Assembly (NCBI GenBank): GCA_035079385.1
Contig: JAVHKY010000009.1
Span: 682,001-746,000, forward strand
From: Aspidiotus rigidus
Taxonomy: Eukaryota > Arthropoda > Insecta > Hemiptera > Diaspididae
Direction of reading: 5' to 3'
DNA length: 64,000 bases
Shown here: one piece after another, positions 11,691-21,989 of the stretch
Position numbering within the stretch: the stretch's first letter is position 1
How the letters are laid out: each line of letters starts with the position of its first letter
Program-made: the position numbers and the translations under genes
The notes under the pieces: model-generated
Database searches by the model: none
Told to the model about the DNA's origin: nothing
Seen by the model: only the letters and a program-made list of their open reading frames with translations

Positions 11691-12799
11691 GGATGTGTCT
11701 ATTTGCAGGTACTGTACCTACGCGTAAAACGCTATTTGCAGGTACTAATTATTTTATTTAAAAAATTGTATAACATAAAATTTTTGAGTCAGTAAGAACA
11801 AAATAGACTACAATATTGAAAAAAATACGAAATTAAACATTTGATATTACAAAATTAATTTTTCCTTCTGTGGCTTCGCCGAAGAGGTAATGAAGGGGGA
11901 GCGCTAACTACATCTTCTGTGGGGCAAACTTTACGTCTTTTTGGTGGAAGTATTGTGGAATCATGGGTGTTCTTGCGTTTTTCTGCTTGTCGGTCGCTCT
12001 GGGATTTATTGAAAGTGCATAACTGGCTCGCCACACGCTTTGGCCTCCCCCTTGCTTTAACTTTCTCCCTGTACTTCAAGATGCCTGAACTTGATTGGGG
12101 TTGTTCTTCAGGCATTGCAACATCTCCTGTTGACCCACTTGATAACTCCTTCAGAGAAGTTTCCGGAGGAGATTTTGCTTTCATTTCCAAGATGGACTGT
12201 GAAAAAAAACTAGCAATGCTCGTACCCGACCTGATGACGCCTCCAATATCTTTTAATGCCTTAAGGTAGGTCATGAATTGTTCGGTCCAATGGTCAGATG
12301 TAAGACTAGCAATGGTCAAAACAGTAGGCAAGACCGTATTATATTTGACTGTTTTACTCAGAATTTCAACGTCTAAAGGGTCTTCATCCATGAAATCATC
12401 TACAACATCGTCGATGCACTCATTTTCTATGTCACAGGGGGATGATGTTTCAAGGTTCTCGTTGTTTCGCTTATGATAACGAGGGTGGAATAGAAGAAGA
12501 TCAAAAATTGAAGATAATGAGCCCTTCTCAACCACAATACTTCCACCAAAAAGACTCAAACTTTGCCCCACAGAAGATGTAGTTAGCGCTCCCCCTTCAT
12601 TACCTCTTCGGCGAAGCCACAGAAGGAAAAATTAATTTTGTAATATCAAATGTTTAATTTCGTATTTTTTTCAATATTGTAGTCTATTTCGTTCTTACTG
12701 ACTCAAAAATTTTATGTTATACAATTTTTTAAATAAAATAATTAGTACCTGCAAATAGCGTTTTACGCGTAGGTACAGTACCTGCAAATAGACACATCC
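11691..12799. mobile_element. Fold-back Mutator-like element, ~268-bp arms, perfect 9-bp TSD
   Basis: The arms 11691-11958 and 12531-12799 are inverted copies with only a handful of mismatches by eye. Both termini begin GGATGTGTCTATTTGCAGG when read inward. The element is flanked by TAAAAATAA at 11682-11690 and again at 12800-12808, an exact 9-bp duplication. Long TIRs plus a 9-bp TSD are the hallmark of Mutator-like transposons. Each arm contains the same outward-facing C-terminal coding tail (about 34 codons ending RRSHRRKN). The arms therefore look like an inverted duplication of a transposon 3' end rather than ordinary TIRs alone. High arm identity implies a young element or recent inverted duplication. 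Confidence 0.82.
11855..12571 (-). CDS. 5'-truncated ORF in fold-back MULE, AT-hook-like basic C-terminus
   Basis: The open frame is 238 codons. The first roughly 12 residues (MGQSLSLFGGS) lie in the right arm and are antisense to the duplicated tail, so the ATG at 12571 is probably an accident of the inverted duplication. The unique spacer encodes an acidic stretch (DDVVDDFMDEDPLD), a helical segment (HWTEQFMTYLKALKDIGGV), then Ser/Pro-rich sequence. An AT-hook-like KARGRPKR and a basic PPKRRK tail follow. Such GRPKR-type tails follow the SWIM domain in some MULE transposases and related SWIM proteins, so this may be a transposase C-terminus without its catalytic core. A captured host fragment is the alternative. 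Function and expression are unknown. Confidence 0.5.
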   Translation of the reverse strand: MGQSLSLFGGSIVVEKGSLSSIFDLLLFHPRYHKRNNENLETSSPCDIENECIDDVVDDFMDEDPLDVEILSKTVKYNTVLPTVLTIASLTSDHWTEQFMTYLKALKDIGGVIRSGTSIASFFSQSILEMKAKSPPETSLKELSSGSTGDVAMPEEQPQSSSGILKYREKVKARGRPKRVASQLCTFNKSQSDRQAEKRKNTHDSTILPPKRRKVCPTEDVVSAPPSLPLRRSHRRKN

Positions 12800-12904
12800 T
12801 AAAAATAAATAAGCCCAGGAACATTTTCCTATCACACGACATAACTGTACACGAGAAAAAAAACATTAATTCAGTTCCCATTTTTAAAACAAACACACAA
12901 TTAA

Positions 12905-13195
12905 TTATTGTACTATGAGGGCCTTCTTGGCCTTCGCGGGACGACCGCTTCTTCTTTTCTGTCCCAGAGGGATAGTCTTAGCTTCTGCTGACACACTAAC
13001 CTCTTGCCGTCGGATTTGGATGCCTAGTGCATGTTTACATTGTCGTTTTTGAAGTATGCAGGGCACGTACATTTAACTCCAGAGGTTGATACGGTAAAAG
13101 TCCAGAGTTCCGCCCGCTATGATTTAAACCCGTCGAAGTCCGCCCATTTGCCGTCACGTTTCTGATGCTCCTGCAGCATTCTTGGTGTAATCACT
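12905..13195 (-). pseudogene. SWIM zinc-domain tail of a MULE transposase, decayed
   Basis: On the minus strand LQEHQKRDGKWADF leads to the SWIM signature KCTCPAYF. After a frameshift, QCKHALGIQIR supplies the Cys and His of C-x-C-x(n)-C-x-H. A conserved tail LGQKRRSGRPAKAKKALI ends at a stop at 12905-12907. One in-frame stop lies before the zinc motif. SWIM domains sit C-terminal to the MULE catalytic core and probably bind DNA or protein. The same tail occurs at 51285-51460, 51750-51938 and 61457-61519. The catalytic part is not recognisable upstream (to 13480). Confidence 0.72.
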
Positions 13196-13479
13196 GTATT
13201 CATCCTAGATGATGCGGTTCAGTAATGCGTACAACTTTCTCCATTATGTTGTAAAATCGCGGGATTCGATTGTGCCCAATTGTAGGCAGCGGAGAATAAT
13301 ACATGTATGAAGCAGAAATTCAGTTGAGGAATCAAAACTTCCGGAACGGGCTGATAATTCCATGTACATGACTGCCGATGAGTACCCACGTAAGATTGAT
13401 GCTGTCATAATCAACGAAAAGTTGGTTTCCGCCGCTTTAAGCTGATACGGCAAATTATTTCCCTTTTTTGCAAGCAAAA

Positions 13480-14760
13480 TTTCTCAATAAAAATCGATGT
13501 AACTTTTCGAAATACATTGACTGAAAAGACGTCACGCTTCAAAAAGATCTGCGCGACCTCATAAAGCACGAAACTCGAAGTCAGAAATCAAAAGCTTTTG
13601 TCGCCGGAAAGCAATGAAATGGCTTCAAAAATAATGTAAAGGGTTCACAGCTTTGGCACGGAATTACGAGTTTCTTTGTATGGAAACCTATTTCGCAAAG
13701 CGAGTGCCTGATCGAGCAATTTACTTTTACGATTTTTCAAACAAAGCGGTTAGAGGTCCGTTTCAAGAGTGGTTGCGACCTTTCGGTCGGGAGAATCGGG
13801 CCACAATGAATGATGCCGCGCGATGACGGTCTTCTGCACTCGGTCACCAGGTATGTATGAGTATACATATAGGATAGACTACACATATTTTCTCGACAGT
13901 ATAATACCTACAAGAAGTGCGCTGCAGTCTATTTGTATATGTATTTAAGTATCATCTCACTCGGTCGTAATCGAATAATATCTTCTTTCTTTTCTAAAAC
14001 AGCGAAAGAAGAAATAGATTTTTCTCTCTCGTTTGCTTCGTTCTCTATTCGTTCATTTCTTCCGTGATTTTCTCGCAACGATAATTTAAATAAAATAATA
14101 AATAGATAAATAAATTATACGCGCGCGAGAAAAAATCGGGACTAAAGAGAAAAAGTGAAACGTTTGAAAGATGAGGGTCTAGTGCGCTTCCAAACTCGTT
14201 CACGTCAAATTCTTATCATGTCGTTCGATTCGATCTGAAAATTTGGATGAACCACCGACCCAGATTTAATACCCCATAAAAACGACCATAAAAAATATCG
14301 AAGATCAAACTTACTACAAGTAATATTTCGAATGTTTAGCCGAAGGTGTTCGACGTGAGAGTAAATATTAACCCACGTAAGCGGTATTGCCTGCGCCACC
14401 GTGTGTGTGTGTGTGTGTATTGGTGCACGCTGGACCACACAGCGAATAAATATTATTCCTCTCTTTATTCTTTGTGCCACACATTTCTGAAAGTTTTCAG
14501 TATCATATAATATCATTTATCGCGGCGTAATCGCGCTTCAAATGCACCGTATCAACGGTATTTCTTAGAAGAGATTTATTTTCGAATCGTAGACTAGTTA
14601 TCGAGGTAATTTAAATTCGGTTCCATCATTCTGCTTCTCTCAGAGATCTGATACGTACATCTATATACAAAACGAAATAGGAAATTGACTAGCGGGCGAA
14701 TGCTGATTTGAAATTTTATTTCAAAAAATATCCTAGAAAACATTACAATATTTGAATTAT
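13480..14760. other. No gene recognised
   Basis: A (GT)n run lies at about 14401-14418. Open frames here are short and lack family motifs. Confidence 0.45.
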
Positions 14761-14765
14761 AATTT

Positions 14766-15145
14766 GCTTATTCCATTCCCGGTCCATCTTCTTCTACATA
14801 ACGGTGGCTGCAGATGCATTCACCTGGTTCCATGCTTCTTTGGAATGTAGCATGGTGGACATAAGGCTACTCGGAGCAAGCGCTTCATCTACCCCGAGCT
14901 CTTGAAGAGACCGACTAAGCTTGTCCCACTCACGCCTTCACACGCAAATAAGGTGTGCTGTGGTCAATAATCCCGCCCTTGGTCGCAGTGCAAACACGTT
15001 GACTGCTCAACTTTCTTCAATTTCTCATGAAGGTATTTGTTGAAGCGGCTATGTCAGCTTAACACCTGCGAGAGGTGAAAGTTCATCTGACCATGGTGTC
15101 GGTTCATACACTCATACGGGTTGTCCACGTACCCAGACTGTGGGA
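14766..15145 (-). pseudogene. R1-like LINE, 3'-end fragment (copy A)
   Basis: The minus strand encodes pieces of the C-terminal LINE region: VDNPYECM, then FHLSQVLS, NKYLHEKLKKVEQSTCLHC and HTLFACE. This is the conserved cysteine/histidine region (C-x2-C...H...C) that ends R1-type ORF2. The sequence parallels 16845-17040 and 41830-42224, so three copies of one LINE family share this end. Stops interrupt it. Confidence 0.68.
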
Positions 15146-15149
15146 TAAA

Positions 15150-16040
15150 ACGCAAATTTAGCTGAACAAAAGTGAAAAAAAAACAATTATCTAGGAACAA
15201 CTTTTATATTGATAGATATGGTTTGTAGGTGAAATTAGAAACCTCGTTCATGTGGTTCAGTGAAATACGTCGACGCGTTACCATAGTAACGCGTCAAAGT
15301 AGACTGCATGACGAGTTGTTCAGTACTTAGGTTGACATGCATCAGTCCAGTTCGAGTTGCAACACGGTTGTATGTGGTGAATATGACTTGTATTGTGTTT
15401 TTTCAAAGTTTATTTCGTACTCTTTCGATACAAAATTTCTGGGTGAAATTCTTATCGTTGTATTGAAGATATCAAGCATCCAAAGCAAGTCATAAAATGA
15501 AGAAGTAACTTTATAAATTGGAGTAGGGACAAAAAATTTTGAGTAGCTATGACAAAGCTTGAATTCGAATCTCTTTGTCAGATATCACACTTCAAACTGT
15601 AAAATATTCAACCGCCTGAATTCGCCGGTTCTCGAGTTTTGACTAACATTTGATGAATTATACCCGGCAAGCGTTGCATACAATTGATAAAATACCTAGC
15701 AAAATGAAGAGAATCATTTTACTTTTCCATGGAAATTGAGTTTTTTCGTTGATAAGTTTTGAAATGAAATTCAGATGTACCTTCAGCCCTACTGTTTCAA
15801 AAAAAAAAATTTAGTTTTGATTTGAGCCAGAAAGGCTCTAGCCAGGTAATAATGGTGATACGGCCTTAGTCGGGAATCTCCAATTCAACTATCGGAAGTT
15901 GTTGAGGGTAGAATAAAACTCTTATTTCCAAATTTTCAGCCACCTAAGTCTATTCTATCCTCTGTGATATTTGAAAATATATATTATAAAAATTCTACAG
16001 CTTGTAATTTTCAATGAGTGATCGTGCTTTGGTAGGAAAT
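15150..16040. other. No gene recognised
   Basis: AT-rich; a poly-A run lies at 15800-15809. No motifs recognised. Confidence 0.4.
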
Positions 16041-16042
16041 AC

Positions 16043-16260
16043 AGGGAACCTGTTTTATGGTTGGCTTTTTGAGAAATTAACCGTGCGCCGTCCGCGAATC
16101 TCGAACTATAGTTCGAGATTCGAGAAAAATTTAGACTCTCAAACTATATTATACTAGGCTTATAGTAGGTCTAGGCCTTCTTTATACTAGCTTTATCTAG
16201 GTCTAGGCTTCCTTGAATTTTCAATACCAAATCCCATTTGACTCATAAAACAGGTTCCCT
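16043..16260. repeat. Inverted pair of AGGGAACCTGTTTTATG cores
   Basis: The 17-bp core at 16043-16059 is exactly inverted at 16244-16260, and the ~184 bp between them include a palindromic CTCGAACTATAGTTCGAG. This could be a small MITE with short TIRs. Sequence beyond the cores does not pair well and no target duplication is apparent. Confidence 0.45.
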
Positions 16261-16389
16261 GCGTTCCTCGTTTAACTTCGTTTTGTGAAAGGGTGGAAGA
16301 CCACCAAAAATTGAGGTTTTGTAAACGGTTGCCGAGTCTCGCCAATGACGTCGCGTCGTCTTCGGCTTTGGCTTCGCACTCCTTGATTT

Positions 16390-16840
16390 TTTACCATCTC
16401 CAGAGTGTTTCAACGACTAAAAAATTTATTTAATATTTTTTACGAACTTGACAGACGTGTTTATATAAGAATTGACCTTATCGATGAACGAAATACTAAT
16501 CTTCAGTATTCTCCAGGTTAAAAAAGTACATTTTCTCGATTTTTCTTTATTTCTAGATCGTTCCAGGGACTGGAGAATTTTTTGAATAATTTTTTTGATC
16601 TCGTCGGACGTGTTTACATAAGAATTGACCTAATCTATGAACGAAATACCAAAATTCAGGATTCTCCAGGTTGAAAAAGTGCATTTTCTCGATGTTTTAC
16701 CATTTCCAGAACGTTCCACTGACTGGAGAATTTTTAGACTATTTTTTTTTAACTTGGTGGACGATTTTACATATTAAGAGCGGTCTATTTGATAAACGAA
16801 ATACTGAAAATAGATTTTTGTCCAGCTAGATTTGCGTTTC
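16390..16840 (+). repeat. 153-bp tandem repeat, about three units
   Basis: GACGTGTTTATATAAG (16454), GACGTGTTTACATAAG (16607) and a diverged GACGATTTTACATA (16760) mark three units exactly 153 bp apart. Further shared blocks are CCATTTCCAGAACGTTCC, GACTGGAGAATTTTT and ATTCTCCAGGTT. No reading frame is conserved across units. Confidence 0.7.
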
Positions 16841-16993
16841 ATTCCACAGTGCAGTGCGAACACGTTGACTGCTCAACTTTTCTCAACTTCTTACGTAGGT
16901 ACTTGTTGAAGGAGCCATGGCTGCTAAGCACCTGCGTTAGGTAAAAGTTCAGCTGACTATGGTCTTGGTTCATCCACTCATCAAGGCTGCGCA

Positions 16994-18571
16994 TTAACAC
17001 ACGGGTTGTCTATTCACCCAGCTCGCTCTGGGAAATTCTTGTTTTCCATTTTGCAAGCAAGGAGCACCTGGCCTCCACTTGACCCATAAAGCCTCTCGAT
17101 TGGTCGTTGTTATCTTTTTTGCTTTGAACACCACCCTTCTCTCCTTAGCAAGGGGCTCAATCGGTGGTGATGAACAAGCTAATACGCAAACAGACTCTGT
17201 TGAGATAGTGCGGTAGGCACTAACACACCTCAGCACAGCTCTTTATTGGATCTTTACCATCTCTCTCCTTCTGTAAGGTATCTTCATTATATAGGTCCAT
17301 ACTGAGACACTGCATAGGAGGATTGACAAGGCAGTGCTCATCATGATCTTTCTTCGTGCTTCTCTTAGTTCTCCCAAGTTCTTCATCAGGCGGCTGAGGT
17401 ATGTAACTACCCTGCTATCAGAAAGTGGTGCCAGAAGCTCTGTGAAATAAAATCGGATATCTCAGGTACACGTACTTTATCACCTTCTTGGTCTTGACTT
17501 CCACACCTTGCAGGCAAAAAGGTGGGGGGACTAAACTTTTGACAGGTTGTGAATAATATGACCTCCGTCTTATTTACCGCAAGTTCTAGTCTACCTGGCT
17601 TGATCCAACGCATCACTGCCTCTAGGGCCCTGTTTACCCGCCTCTCCACCACTACAGTGTGCATACCACCAGTATATCACCCACATAGCGCCATAGCAGG
17701 TAAGCTCATAACACTTAGTGCAACCTTTAAATGCAACGTACCACAAGAGCGGCCTAAGAATCAACCCCTTTGGTACCGCACGAGTAACTGGGCGCTTCAA
17801 TTTACCAGCAGACATCTCTGCTTGAATTTCGCAACAGCTAAGATAGTTGTTGATCATCCCTCTCTAATGGAATTGAGTTGAACACATTTCCTATGTCGAG
17901 GCTGACGGCTGCACAAAGCTGACGCATAGCTATTGCTGATTCAGCTATAATCTTCAGTCTGATTCCAGGACCTAATGTACAGCGTGCAGTTTGAAAACTG
18001 TTTCAACTACTATAGTTTATATCTCATTTCTTTAAATAGCTTTCAAGTCAATTGGCTGTTACTCTCTGCAGGAGTTTCCCAATATTGTCCAGCAGACAAA
18101 GTGATCGATAAGAGGATGGCAGGCCAGATGGTTTATCCTTCTTATCAATCAACGCTAGCCTGGCTTTCTTCCACCACATATGGGACAGCCCGCCAGTAAC
18201 CACCATATTGAAAGCATCAATAAGCAGTGCTGGGTCAACTGAATGTATGGCGCTCTGGACGGGATTTAGAATCTCATCTGGGCAAGGAGTCTTCCAATAC
18301 TTATACTCCAGTCTATTGACTACTGCATTCACCTTTTTGGTACCTAGGAGGGATATACGATCCTCCTCTACTTTTGGTACCATTATACCATTGGTGGTGG
18401 CTGCTGAAGGAATAAGCTATCAGCGATTTTCCTCACAACACCTGGCTCTATTTGACTCACTACCGAGAGGCTCTTTAGCTTCTTCAGCACTATCTTGTAG
18501 GGCTTGCGAAACGGGTCCTCCTCCACCATTTTGCATAGCTCATTCCATGCAGAACTCTTGCTGTCTGTCAT
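16994..18571 (-). pseudogene. R1-like LINE ORF2: reverse transcriptase, multiply broken
   Basis: Pieces in several minus frames follow LINE RT order. The finger/palm start (PSSYRSLCLLDNIGKLLQR) is near 18060-18110. LCAAVSLDIGNVFNS, the motif carrying the first catalytic Asp, is near 17880. A PLLWYVAF block (normally GS.LGPLLWN) and a degenerate YVGD in place of YADD are near 17690-17760. NKTEVILFTT follows near 17550. The C-terminal AYRTISTESVCVL leads to ERRVVFKAKK near 17100-17230. The changed YxDD and numerous stops mean no activity. Reverse transcription of the LINE RNA at the nicked target was the ancestral role. Confidence 0.78.
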
Positions 18572-19114
18572 GGCTTTCTTCAGCCTCTTACAAGAGGACT
18601 ATGCTTCCCCTTTTTGAATAAACTCGCCCTTTTTGCAAAAACACCATAAGAAGTATTGAGTTTGTAGTATATGCAAAAAGGGCGAAGCTGGGCAAGAAGC
18701 CGGGAAAAGCATAACTTCTCAAATAAAATGGCTTGGAGCGCGACTAATGAAAAAAAAGTATATTCTGGTAGTTCTTGAACCAAGGAATCCAATTTTCAAG
18801 TTTAGTCACAAAGGGCTCAATTAGTTTTGTGCGTACGTCGTCTTCATTGCGCTTAATTTTTTTTTTTTTAGCTCTCATCATTTTTGCGTCCAAACGTTAT
18901 TTGATTGTAGTTCCCAAATTTGCGTCAAAACCCCTTTCTTTTTGCGTACAAAATATTATTTCCCTTGTCGTATATGTAACACTCACTGGCAATGACAATA
19001 TGCGTTGCCAGAGCAGATTCTACGCAAGTTTACCGTTCTCAAGGTTGTTCTACAGGAACTTGAGTGCCTCTGCCCTCAGGATAATGTCAGTCCTCTTCTG
19101 CTGCTTCTACACCC

Positions 19115-19595
19115 TTAGACAGTGGACTCTGTAGCACTTAAGTAACCTTTACTCCCAACCACAAGCCCTGAATCGTGGCCATCCTCCCAACTGCATAGTG
19201 GACACTTTGGGTCCTGGTGGCAGTCCTGTCTCAGCAGCCCTTCTTCACCGCATCTATAACATCCATTAAAAACAGCTTCCCCTTGGCAAGCTGCTGCAAT
19301 ATGGCTTTGATGGAGACACTCGAGGCAGCGTGGAAGTGCTTTAATCCTTCTTCTCCAATGAGCCGACCTTGCAAATATGCCATCCAATCTTCATACTACT
19401 ATCCTGAAACAATTTCAGGGCAGTTGGGATTGGAACTTGGATCTGTGCCACCTGGCACCCATGGCCCATTTTCTGGAGGTTGAGGACTTTAACGTCATTC
19501 TCTTCTTCAACTGCTGTCACCATCTCCTCCCTGATGACCAACATATCTATATTAAGTACAGTCCGCTCTCGATTTAACAAAGGCCAAGGGAGCAA
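19115..19595 (-). pseudogene. R1-like LINE ORF1 (gag) zinc-knuckle region
   Basis: VQIPVPTAL-type sequence and KIGWHICKV precede cysteine-rich knuckles: CLECLHQSHIAAAC, then CYRCGEEGLLRQDC, then KCPLC. Successive CCHC knuckles are typical of R1/jockey-type gag proteins, which bind the element RNA. A frame change separates KIGWH (ORF to 19341) from the knuckles (ORF to 19115). The upstream part of the same ORF continues beyond the Tigger insertion at 20801. Confidence 0.75.
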
Positions 19596-20798
19596 GGAAA
19601 AAATTCGTTAAATCGAGGTTTCGTTAAATCAAATTTCGTTAAATCAAGAAGAGGAAAAAAAATTCGTTAAATCGAGTTTATTAAAAAATTTGCACAAAAT
19701 TTGTAATTTTTTTCTGCGTTAAGAAATTACTGAAATTTTTATCGATTACATTATCAACTTTAGTTATAGCGCTAAATAGAACATCAGCATCTTTCTGGAG
19801 ATCGCATTGTTGTAAAAATGCACGCACTTTTTGTAATGCAGCTCGCGCTTCTTTTGTGGTAATCGTCGGCATTTCATCAGTCTCTTCTTCTTCACTTTCG
19901 TGTCCATTAGATACCATGACGCTAGTTAAAATGTCTTCATCAGTCATCACTCCAGTTGTGGGTAAATCGTCATTGAAATGCGCAAATGTATTAAAATTGA
20001 TATCATTTTCTTCCAATAACCGCACAAATTGTTCATCATTCTCCTCACTTTGAGGCTCGTCAATAGTGCTGACGTCTTTGTCCCCTGAAAACCCAGCATG
20101 CATGAAAGAATTCGCTATTGTGCTCGGCTTAACATTCCGCCAGGCCTTGTCGATCATATTCATTGCATCAAGAACAGTAACGCTTGTTGTCTTTCCAGCA
20201 TCAATATTGTCAATATACCTCCTCACAACTTCCTTCCTGTACATATGCTTCACATTCTTGATGACCCCTTGGTCCATTGGTTGTAACTTAGAAGTTGTGT
20301 TGGGGGGAAAGAATTGGAGTTTTACATGGTCTAGCGTAACATGAGGATGGGCTGTGCAATTATCGAGAAACAAGATAATTTTTCTCTTCTGAGATTTCAT
20401 TTTTTTGTTCAAATTTTTCAACCAACTTGTAAAAATATCGCCAATCGTTAGAATTTTTCTCTTCCGGCGATTACTCGTATCCATTTTTATCGAACAAAAA
20501 CACGATAGCACGATGAACCGGTGATCATACACTATCAACGTCAACTGATGTACTGTACTAAAAGTGCATGCGTTGTTCAAACGTGCAATCAAGAAAAAAA
20601 AAAGAACAATTCATGACATGACAGGTTGATTTTTTGGATAAACTTTATCGTATTTCTGTACTCATAGTACATATTTCAATTTCATTAAATTGAGAGCAAA
20701 TTTTTCGTTAAATCGAGTTTTTCTCAAGGGAACAGGGTTTTACTACGTTAAATCGCGTTTTTCGTTAAATCGACGTTCGTTACATCGAGAGCGGACTG
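19559..20798 (-). mobile_element. Tigger/pogo DNA transposon, internally deleted, TA target site
   Basis: The left end CAGTCCGCTCTCGATTTAAC (19559) and the right end, reading CAGTCCGCTCTCGATGTAAC from 20798 inward, are TIRs flanked by TA (19557-19558 and 20799-20800), the pogo-type target. Subterminal GTTAAATCGA motifs repeat at both ends. The element is 1,240 bp, well below the ~2-2.5 kb usual for autonomous Tiggers, and its transposase lacks a middle section. It inserted into LINE ORF1: removing the element and one TA rejoins an open LINE frame across the junction. Confidence 0.88.
19681..20484 (-). CDS. Tigger transposase deletion derivative (lacks HTH and first catalytic Asp)
   Basis: I take the start at ATG 20484 (MDTSNRRKRKILTI), which matches the basic N-terminus of Tigger/CENP-B-type transposases. 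An upstream in-frame ATG at 20592 gives an atypical leader. Right after the basic start the frame jumps to the late catalytic domain: FTSWLKNLNKKM, then LFLDNCTAHP (second Asp) and PPNTTSKLQPMDQG (third Asp). A long acidic C-terminus follows. The pogo HTH, the CENP-B DNA-binding domain and the region with the first Asp are missing. The deletion is in frame, so the protein stays open, but it should not catalyse transposition. It might interfere with a full-length enzyme; that is speculation. Confidence 0.85.
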   Translation of the reverse strand: MDTSNRRKRKILTIGDIFTSWLKNLNKKMKSQKRKIILFLDNCTAHPHVTLDHVKLQFFPPNTTSKLQPMDQGVIKNVKHMYRKEVVRRYIDNIDAGKTTSVTVLDAMNMIDKAWRNVKPSTIANSFMHAGFSGDKDVSTIDEPQSEENDEQFVRLLEENDINFNTFAHFNDDLPTTGVMTDEDILTSVMVSNGHESEEEETDEMPTITTKEARAALQKVRAFLQQCDLQKDADVLFSAITKVDNVIDKNFSNFLTQKKITNFVQIF

Positions 20799-20800
20799 TA

Positions 20801-21790
20801 CTAATATAAAATAGTCTTCCTCAGTGGCTTCCTTAGATCTGCCTTCTCGCCGATCACAGCCCTTAGCTAATTTGGGAAGGTATCAACACCTTCCTCTGAG
20901 TAGTGTGTGTACTCTAGCACCATTTCAATAGCCTTGGTGAATTTGGTGGCAACCACTTTAATGCCAAGCGTGGTTAAGGGGTAGTTTGGCTCTTGCTTCT
21001 TGCACAATGGTTGTATAAGATTTGCACATAATGGTTGTATAAGATGGTGGGCTTCCATCTTCATTCTTCCCCTTCAACACCAGCGCAGCTCTTCAAGAGT
21101 TCCCACTCTTTAACAGTTGAAGCTGCTGTTGGGCCTTCTTCCAGCTACAATGCTTATTTGTAGGCTAAAAGTTTGGTATACTAGGAGGCTCTTGGTTGCA
21201 GTAGGTAGCTGAAGGTTCTTCCTCTATGTGCACTGGGAAGTCACCTGGCTCCAGGAGGTTGCTTCACTTAGTGTAGCTACCTACAGAGGCTATTGCTCCT
21301 GGTCTTGCTATTATTGCAGTTGCAGTTGCTGCTGTTGTCGTTGCAATTGCAGTTGCTGCTGCTAATGTTTCAGTTGCTGTGGTTGCAGTGGATTCTAATG
21401 CGATTACAACAGTGGTTGCACTAACTTATTGACCAGCTGTAAAGGCTACTTGTTCAAATGTTCCTGATGCTTCTTCACTTCCTTCTTTAGCAACTCAATT
21501 TGTTATTTCTACTCGGCGCATTGTTTGAAAAGGAGACTTGAATTGCCCTTCCACTTGGAATTGCAGCTTCTTAGTACCACTCCTGGTCCAGATGGAGCTT
21601 CTGCTGCTTGCCTTGCATATGCTGCATAGAGCACTCCTGTTGCAGCTTCATTATCTTGACATATCTCTCAATAATATCTTGTTTCAACAACCCATTTGCT
21701 TTGTTGATGTCAGTATTAACTTTCCTCAACTTTCCTCCAGGTAGGTTGGGTGGAGAGAATGCAAGTAGTATTCAGAATCTCTCGCCACCC
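20801..21790 (-). pseudogene. R1-like LINE ORF1 N-terminal region
   Basis: On the minus strand, INKANGLLKQDIIERYVKIM (about 21660-21720) and a Gln-rich helical stretch form a coiled-coil-like start, as in LINE gag proteins. GCA/ACA trinucleotide-rich sequence (about 21305-21420) encodes Ala/Thr repeats. Then comes PLTTLGIKVVATKFTKAIE (about 20930-21000). The frame joins to EDYFILVLNIDMLVIREE across the Tigger insertion. Several stops are present. Confidence 0.6.
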
Positions 21791-21989
21791 TATTGACAAA
21801 ATCAGGCTATTTTATGTGTCGTTATGGAGCTGATTTGAGATTTTTCTGGTGCGGACTCTCATTTATGGTACTGAATGATACAGAAAAATTAAAAAGCTGT
21901 GGTTATTGTTTGGTGCTGAGCGTGAAATATGCTACGTTCCTGAGCCGAAAGTTTTTTTCTTTCAGGTAGATAACTAACCAAATTTCAAA

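Larger units (their letters stand above)
16845..21795 (-). mobile_element. R1-like LINE (copy B), long but decayed, split by a Tigger element
   Basis: Reading on the minus strand, the ORF1 N-terminus lies at 20801-21790. ORF1 zinc knuckles lie at 19115-19595, RT at 17400-18571 and the ORF2 C-terminal region at 16845-17240. A 1,240-bp Tigger transposon (19559-20798) interrupts ORF1. The endonuclease expected between ORF1 and RT is not recognisable in the ~500 bp available, so a deletion is likely. Many stops and shifts occur. The 3' end stops at about 16845 next to the 153-bp repeats. Confidence 0.74.

Noticed and set aside
11919..12476. Plus-strand frames across the fold-back MULE (116 and 67 codons)
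   Set aside because: Antisense to the longer minus-strand frame; composition is not protein-like.
12571..12571. ATG 12571 as the true start of the fold-back MULE ORF
   Set aside because: It lies in the inverted copy of the ORF's own 3' tail, so the first residues are antisense artefact.
14766..17040. Copies A and B as one LINE split by an insertion
   Set aside because: Both contain the same CLHC/KKVEQST region, so they overlap in content and must be separate copies.
18208..18621. 137-codon plus-strand frame
   Set aside because: Antisense shadow of the LINE RT region on the minus strand.
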